Source: Candidatus Zipacnadia bacterium (GTDB lineage Bacteria > Armatimonadota > Zipacnadia > Zipacnadales > Zipacnadaceae). Taken from it: 10,173 nt of DNA. The notes below the pieces were generated by a model. That model did not search any database, had not been told where the DNA came from, and saw only the letters and a list, made by a program, of their open reading frames with translations. Of the stretch, positions 6,025 to 10,173 are shown one piece after another. The position numbers were made by a program, and so were the translations under genes. The stretch spans positions 1-10,173 of the forward strand of contig JALGTD010000126.1 of assembly GCA_029821515.1 (NCBI GenBank). The letters run 5' to 3'. How positions within the stretch are numbered: position 1 is the first letter of the stretch; every line of letters begins with the position of its first letter.

Positions 6025-6436
6025 CTGTTGCCACCTGCTGGGGGTTACCCTTCACTGAAACATACGAAACTGCCCTGGACTTAGCTGGGCCGTGCGCAGC
6101 AGCTCATCCGTAATCCGCAGCAGGCAGATCAATGTTGGTACTGCCGAAGGTCATGATGCCTTGCGTCCCTCGCCGCTGGGTCTGAAATTGTGTCCCAGGC
6201 GATATGCACAGTTGCTGGGGGTCGTAGGTCGAACGTCCTGGCTCGTGGCACAATCGCTTCCGCAAGCGTCTAATCTACTGGGAGAAAAAGCCCAAAACTA
6301 TGTGGCTTTGGTCCGTCTCGCTTGTTGCCTCATCGTCTACCGACTCATAGTTTTAGGATAGGCTCCAAGTTGATCGAATACAGTAGCAGGTTGTTGAGCA
6401 ACTACTACAAGCCGCAGACGATAGGATGACAGAAAG
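6025..6436. other. 412-base intergenic region, no gene recognised
   Basis: The stretch precedes the giant secreted protein. An 89-codon plus-strand frame exists (6092-6361) but it starts with GTG, has no ribosome site, and its Ser/Arg/Leu-rich product resembles nothing I know. A small hairpin CGCTT-CCGC-AAGCG lies at 6255-6268 without a T-run. No tRNA cloverleaf, repeat or convincing promoter pair was found. It probably holds the promoter of the downstream gene and could hide a small RNA. Confidence 0.4.
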
Positions 6437-9400
6437 ATGAAAACGACACAAACCATTCTCTGGATCCTGGTGACGATTATAGTGGCTGGAACATCCGTAT
6501 ATGGTGTCCCCCAGATCTCGTGGGAAGAGGGCCTGTATGTGCTGCAGAACGAGCTGCTACGTGCTGAGGTCAAGACGACCGAGCTGTATCGGCTCACCTA
6601 CAAGCCAACTGGACAGGAGCTGATGTCGCCCAGCTACCACGGAGTGGTCTACATCAGCTCCTCGGCCCGGCATGGTGAGGAACGCCGCTACCTGATTCAG
6701 GACAGTTTTAAGAGCAACCGCGCGTACGAGATTGAGGCGGGGGAAACCGAGGCGACATTGACGGTGAACTTTGACTGGGGCTGGGCGCCGGAGCAACCCG
6801 ATCGACCCTATGCCGTCAAAGAACAGATAACGATCTTTGCGGACAAGCCGTATCTACGCGTGCGCTACTACATCAGCGTCAAAGAGAAGCCCATACCCGT
6901 GCCAGTCGGGTTGAGTGTGGGGTGCCGGGGCATGCGGGCTACTCACCTGGTCGAGCCGGACGGACAGTTGCGGGTAGAGAAGCTTGGCGATGCGCGGATG
7001 TCGGGGATGCGCACCGATCCCAGCAGCTACTGGTTCGCTTACTGGGACGAGCCTTCCGGGCATTTCACATCCGTCTTGCGGCCGGGGCAGACCAATCCAA
7101 CTCGATGCGTCTTCACGGAGACGAACTGCTCGATAACCGGCTGGTCGGGGCTCTTTCTCGACGAGCCCGGGCAAAGCCACTCCGAGGAGCTGTGGCTGGT
7201 AGCAGGCCAGAGCGACGAGGACCTCCCGGCACAGATTGCCCAGTCCGCGGAAGAAGCCTACGAGTTTATCGGCGAACGCGAGCCGATTCTGGCGACGCTG
7301 GCCGCTCCCTACGTCACTCATCAGGAGATAGTCGAGCAGACTGCGCACTTGCGCGCCGACGGCAAGGGTAACCACATTGTCTTCAAGAACGAGCGGCTCT
7401 ACGTGGACGGCAAGCCCTTCCTGCTGTTTGCTCCCTGGGCCGCAAAGTACGCGGCGCTGTGCCGCAAGTACCATCTCACCGGGCTTTTTGGCGGGCCTGG
7501 CAATCTGGAGATGGCCGCCGAGAATGACATGATGTATGTGACACACGCCCTCGAGTGGCCCCGGTACAGAGGCGAGGAACTGGAGACGCACATCAATAGC
7601 ATTAAAGACCATCCGGCTCTTCTGGCGTGGTTCCTAGCGGACGATTTCAGCGGTGACCTGAAGATGCTGGAGAATATCGAGATCATCCGCAAGTGTGAGA
7701 CGCACATCCCCACGATAGTTGATACCGTAGGCTATGACGCCGGCCGGCGGCGGTCCAGTGCCTTTGTAGACATCCAGGCTCCCTACCAATATCCGGTGGC
7801 GCGCAAGCACACCTATCGCTGGTACGCCGACTATCTGGACCACAACCAGAAGATAATGGACCGACAGTTCAACTGGACCTGCCCGGAGACTTTCAAAATG
7901 ACAGCGGCTAAGATCCGACTGGAGACCTATATTGGCCTGGCTCACGGCATTCGGGGCTTCATGTACTGGGCAGGGAACGCACTGCTTGATCACCGGCTGG
8001 CTGAGGTGGGGATTGTCTGTCTGGCGGTCGAGCCGCTGACTGAGCTGATAGTCGAGGCGGAAAAGGTGCCCGGCGGCGCTGCTACTGACAACGAGCAGAT
8101 TGAGGTGCAGCGGCTCGACTGGGGCGACCACACGCTGCTGTTCCTGGTCAATTATCGCGACAAGTCAGTGCGATGGCCTACCGGGGAGCTAACACCGAAG
8201 TTCGTGGTGACTGTCAACGGTGTCCACAATGTGCGGGCCTACAGCATGACCTTCGACAAGGATCTGAAAATCGGCCCAGCGCGGCAGTCGCGCAAGGATT
8301 TACAGTTCCAGGTATCAGGACTGGATATCGGGGCGATGGTGCTGCTGACCGCTGATGCCCAGTATGCCCAGCAACTACAGCAGCAGTTGGAGGCGCGGAG
8401 GGCTGAGGCGACTGAATTTGCTACAACTGCTAACAGCTATATGGCCTGGAAGGTCTATGAGCTTCTGTTCAAGCTGGGACAACTGAAAGCCCCTATGGGT
8501 CAAGCCCCCCAGCTATACGCTCAAGCTTTGGGGCAGATCGAGGCTGCGCAGAGCTTCACCGGGCAGCGCCAGGCGGCGCGGCTGCTGCGCCAGTCCCTTG
8601 CCGAGGCCCTCGCCCAGGCCGACGCCTTGGCCGACTACGCACCGGCTTATGCGGCTTCAAACCTGGAGCAATACTACGATTATTTGCCCCAGTTTATGGC
8701 CAGCTTCAACTTCCGGGCGCTGAAAAGCCAGTCGCCGCCGCAACTGACCGCCCCTCGTTATATCGCGCCAATGGCCCCGCTGGAAGATGCTCCCGAGCCT
8801 CAACCGTTGGAGGTAGGCGAGGTGGTAGCGGGCAGCAGAAAAGGTGAAAGCTTTGAACGGTTTGTGACACCGCTACAGGCGCAGGCTGCCTACGGTATCT
8901 TCCAGACTGAAAGTGGGCGGCTGAGCCTCTATCCCGACGAGGCCTCCTACGTCAAGGGCCAGACTGCCGAACGAGCGCCACTGGGCTTCCACGAATACGT
9001 TGAGCTGCCCGGCGACAACGCGGCACTGCGGGCCTTCTTGTGCCGCCCGGACGCTGATATGGACCTGTATATCACTGTCCAGCAGCAGCATACCGCGCTG
9101 GGAGTGGTGTCGGCACAGCCGCTATCTCTGGGAGAAGTAGTCAGCGGGCCACAGCTTTCGCTCCAGCAGCCGATTGCAATGTATGAGGTGACTGGCAGCC
9201 GACAGAATTCGTTCGCTGTAAGTATAGAGCCTACCAGCGGCTTCACGGTGGAGGCGAGACTCTGTCAGGTCCACCGGCGCGGCGCACAGGTCCTGGCCAG
9301 CAAACAAATATCCGGCGGTCAGTCGCAAACCCTGCGCTGTACCCTGCCTGATGAGGGGCCACTGGTCGTGGTGGTCACGCCCTATGCCGGCTCCGGCGAG

Positions 9401-10072
9401 TTTACTGTCAGTGCTGAACCTATTGCTGAAGAAGTTGTACCGCAATTGACGGTCAGCCCCTTCGTGGGCGTCAAGTTCGCGTTCTACGGCAAGGAACCAG
9501 TTGCCTTTACGCCTCATCTGGCGGCCGGGGGGATTAGTGGTGATAAGCTTGATGGCAGACTAGCCACTGCGGACTTGAGCCAGTATGACGTCATCATTCT
9601 GTTAACTAATGCCATCAAGTATGATGAAGCTGGCGAATTAAAGGCCAACGCCGAGAAGCTAAAGCAGTTTGTGTATGACGGAGGTGGCCTTGTGCTGTTC
9701 CAGCAAAATGGCTGGGATAAGTGGGATGATTCGATTCTGCCCTACGATATGGAATTGCTCACTTCAGCTCGTCGATACGAGCCGCCAGTTATGGATGAGC
9801 CGAATCTGCTCGGTGATTTTGCGCTCACTGAAATCGCTGGCGAGGAACGCACGGTGGGTTTCTACGCGATCAAGCTTGATGCAGCTACCAGCGAAGAGTG
9901 GCAGGTGCTGGCCTACAGTGGTGAATCTGACAATGAAGCGCTGGCCGCAGCCTGCCAGTATGGGGAAGGCAGTATAATAGTAAATCAGTTCGCCATCCTG
10001 GACCGTATCCGCGAGCCGGTGATGCGTAGTATGATGGTGGAGACGGTCCGCCATGTCGTGCCTGGTAACTAG
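6437..10072 (+). CDS. Large secreted multidomain protein with glycosidase-like core and ThuA-like C terminus
   Basis: The 1211-residue product starts with a signal peptide (1-23, KTTQ then a hydrophobic run ending GTSVYG). Residues about 24-256 look like an all-beta sandwich rich in Trp and Tyr. Residues about 318-545 resemble a TIM-barrel glycoside hydrolase: LYVDGKPFLLFAPW at the barrel entry, HPALLAWFLADDF (392-404) where clan-A-like enzymes carry acid residues after strand 4, and YIGLAHGIRGFMYWAG (498-513) near the last strands. A beta domain (about 555-638) and a helical, Ala/Gln-rich segment (640-760) follow. Two beta domains each begin with a GEVVxG turn (near 794 and 900); the second reads like a PPC domain. 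Residues about 1003-1205 form a flavodoxin/GATase1-like domain (SQYDVIILLTN, FVYDGGGLVLFQ). It probably acts on a glycan outside the cell, but no family name or substrate is recognised. The ATG has only a weak Shine-Dalgarno sequence. Confidence 0.85.
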   Translation: MKTTQTILWILVTIIVAGTSVYGVPQISWEEGLYVLQNELLRAEVKTTELYRLTYKPTGQELMSPSYHGVVYISSSARHGEERRYLIQDSFKSNRAYEIEAGETEATLTVNFDWGWAPEQPDRPYAVKEQITIFADKPYLRVRYYISVKEKPIPVPVGLSVGCRGMRATHLVEPDGQLRVEKLGDARMSGMRTDPSSYWFAYWDEPSGHFTSVLRPGQTNPTRCVFTETNCSITGWSGLFLDEPGQSHSEELWLVAGQSDEDLPAQIAQSAEEAYEFIGEREPILATLAAPYVTHQEIVEQTAHLRADGKGNHIVFKNERLYVDGKPFLLFAPWAAKYAALCRKYHLTGLFGGPGNLEMAAENDMMYVTHALEWPRYRGEELETHINSIKDHPALLAWFLADDFSGDLKMLENIEIIRKCETHIPTIVDTVGYDAGRRRSSAFVDIQAPYQYPVARKHTYRWYADYLDHNQKIMDRQFNWTCPETFKMTAAKIRLETYIGLAHGIRGFMYWAGNALLDHRLAEVGIVCLAVEPLTELIVEAEKVPGGAATDNEQIEVQRLDWGDHTLLFLVNYRDKSVRWPTGELTPKFVVTVNGVHNVRAYSMTFDKDLKIGPARQSRKDLQFQVSGLDIGAMVLLTADAQYAQQLQQQLEARRAEATEFATTANSYMAWKVYELLFKLGQLKAPMGQAPQLYAQALGQIEAAQSFTGQRQAARLLRQSLAEALAQADALADYAPAYAASNLEQYYDYLPQFMASFNFRALKSQSPPQLTAPRYIAPMAPLEDAPEPQPLEVGEVVAGSRKGESFERFVTPLQAQAAYGIFQTESGRLSLYPDEASYVKGQTAERAPLGFHEYVELPGDNAALRAFLCRPDADMDLYITVQQQHTALGVVSAQPLSLGEVVSGPQLSLQQPIAMYEVTGSRQNSFAVSIEPTSGFTVEARLCQVHRRGAQVLASKQISGGQSQTLRCTLPDEGPLVVVVTPYAGSGEFTVSAEPIAEEVVPQLTVSPFVGVKFAFYGKEPVAFTPHLAAGGISGDKLDGRLATADLSQYDVIILLTNAIKYDEAGELKANAEKLKQFVYDGGGLVLFQQNGWDKWDDSILPYDMELLTSARRYEPPVMDEPNLLGDFALTEIAGEERTVGFYAIKLDAATSEEWQVLAYSGESDNEALAAACQYGEGSIIVNQFAILDRIREPVMRSMMVETVRHVVPGN

Positions 10073-10109
10073 CGATATCCTTGGGCACTGGTGATTGCAG
10101 GCCTGAAAA

Positions 10110-10173
10110 CTAATCTCCAGAATAGTGGAAGACAACCGTCTTTATCTCGGTCATCTCTTCAATCGCGCAACGC
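10110..10173 (-). CDS. Possible 3' end of a converging gene
   Basis: On the minus strand an open frame enters from the right edge and ends at TAG 10110, giving the last 20 residues RCAIEEMTEIKTVVFHYSGD. The composition is protein-like, and a convergent neighbour 37 bases past the giant gene is plausible. Twenty open codons can occur by chance, and I recognise no family. A partial gene would explain why nothing else is seen at this edge. Confidence 0.25.
   Translation of the reverse strand, partial: RCAIEEMTEIKTVVFHYSGD

Noticed and set aside
6170..6270. tRNA-like segment containing GGTCGAACGTCC
   Set aside because: The T-loop resemblance is imperfect and no acceptor stem, D-arm or anticodon arm can be drawn around it.
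6092..6361. 89-codon frame in the gap before the giant gene
   Set aside because: GTG start without a ribosome site, low-complexity Ser/Arg start and no similarity I recognise; more likely non-coding.
6426..6440. Four-codon mini frame ending in ATGA overlap with the giant gene start
   Set aside because: ATG ACA GAA AGA TGA overlaps the start neatly but has no ribosome site of its own; this small an overlap is expected by chance.
6854..7612. 252-codon minus-strand open frame inside the giant secreted gene
   Set aside because: It is antisense to a continuous coding frame with a signal peptide and domain structure; no family motif or ribosome site was seen.

Overview
The window is an ordinary bacterial chromosomal stretch of moderately high GC, probably from an uncultivated diderm lineage. 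Reasons: Shine-Dalgarno-led genes, one lipobox protein, two further exported proteins, and a long multidomain secreted protein of a kind I associate with environmental phyla such as Planctomycetota, Armatimonadota or Omnitrophota. Taxonomy cannot be fixed from the sequence alone. I see no tRNA, rRNA, CRISPR array, insertion sequence or phage gene.

Layout. At the left edge is the 5' part of a minus-strand exported protein (1-227). A 313-base gap follows, then a plus-strand family-4-like glycosyltransferase (541-1605). This converges on a minus-strand WecE/RffA-type sugar-nucleotide aminotransferase (1641-2783, TTG start). A divergent intergenic region of about 230 bases separates wecE from a plus-strand series: a BKACE-family (DUF849) beta-keto acid cleavage enzyme (3018-3890), a NeuD/PglD-like left-handed beta-helix acyltransferase (3928-4572), a stand-alone CBS-pair protein (4742-5107), an exported lipoprotein form of protein-L-isoaspartate O-methyltransferase (5236-6024) and, after a 412-base gap, a 1211-residue secreted protein (6437-10072). 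That last protein has a beta-sandwich front, a TIM-barrel-like glycosidase-type core, two PPC-like beta domains and a C-terminal ThuA/GATase1-like domain. A short minus-strand reading frame ending at 10110 may be the 3' tip of a converging gene.

How the genes may work together. The left half reads as a surface-glycan module. WecE would make a dTDP-4-amino-4,6-dideoxyhexose, the NeuD/PglD-like enzyme is of the type that acylates such an amino group, and the glycosyltransferase would place a sugar. The BKACE enzyme lies 37 bases upstream of the acyltransferase and lacks the acidic residue that recognises the amino group of 3-keto-5-aminohexanoate in the founding enzyme. The most interesting hypothesis here is that it supplies an unusual acyl-CoA for decorating the amino sugar. 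The right half (CBS protein, lipoprotein methyltransferase, giant secreted protein) shows no clear functional tie to the left half.
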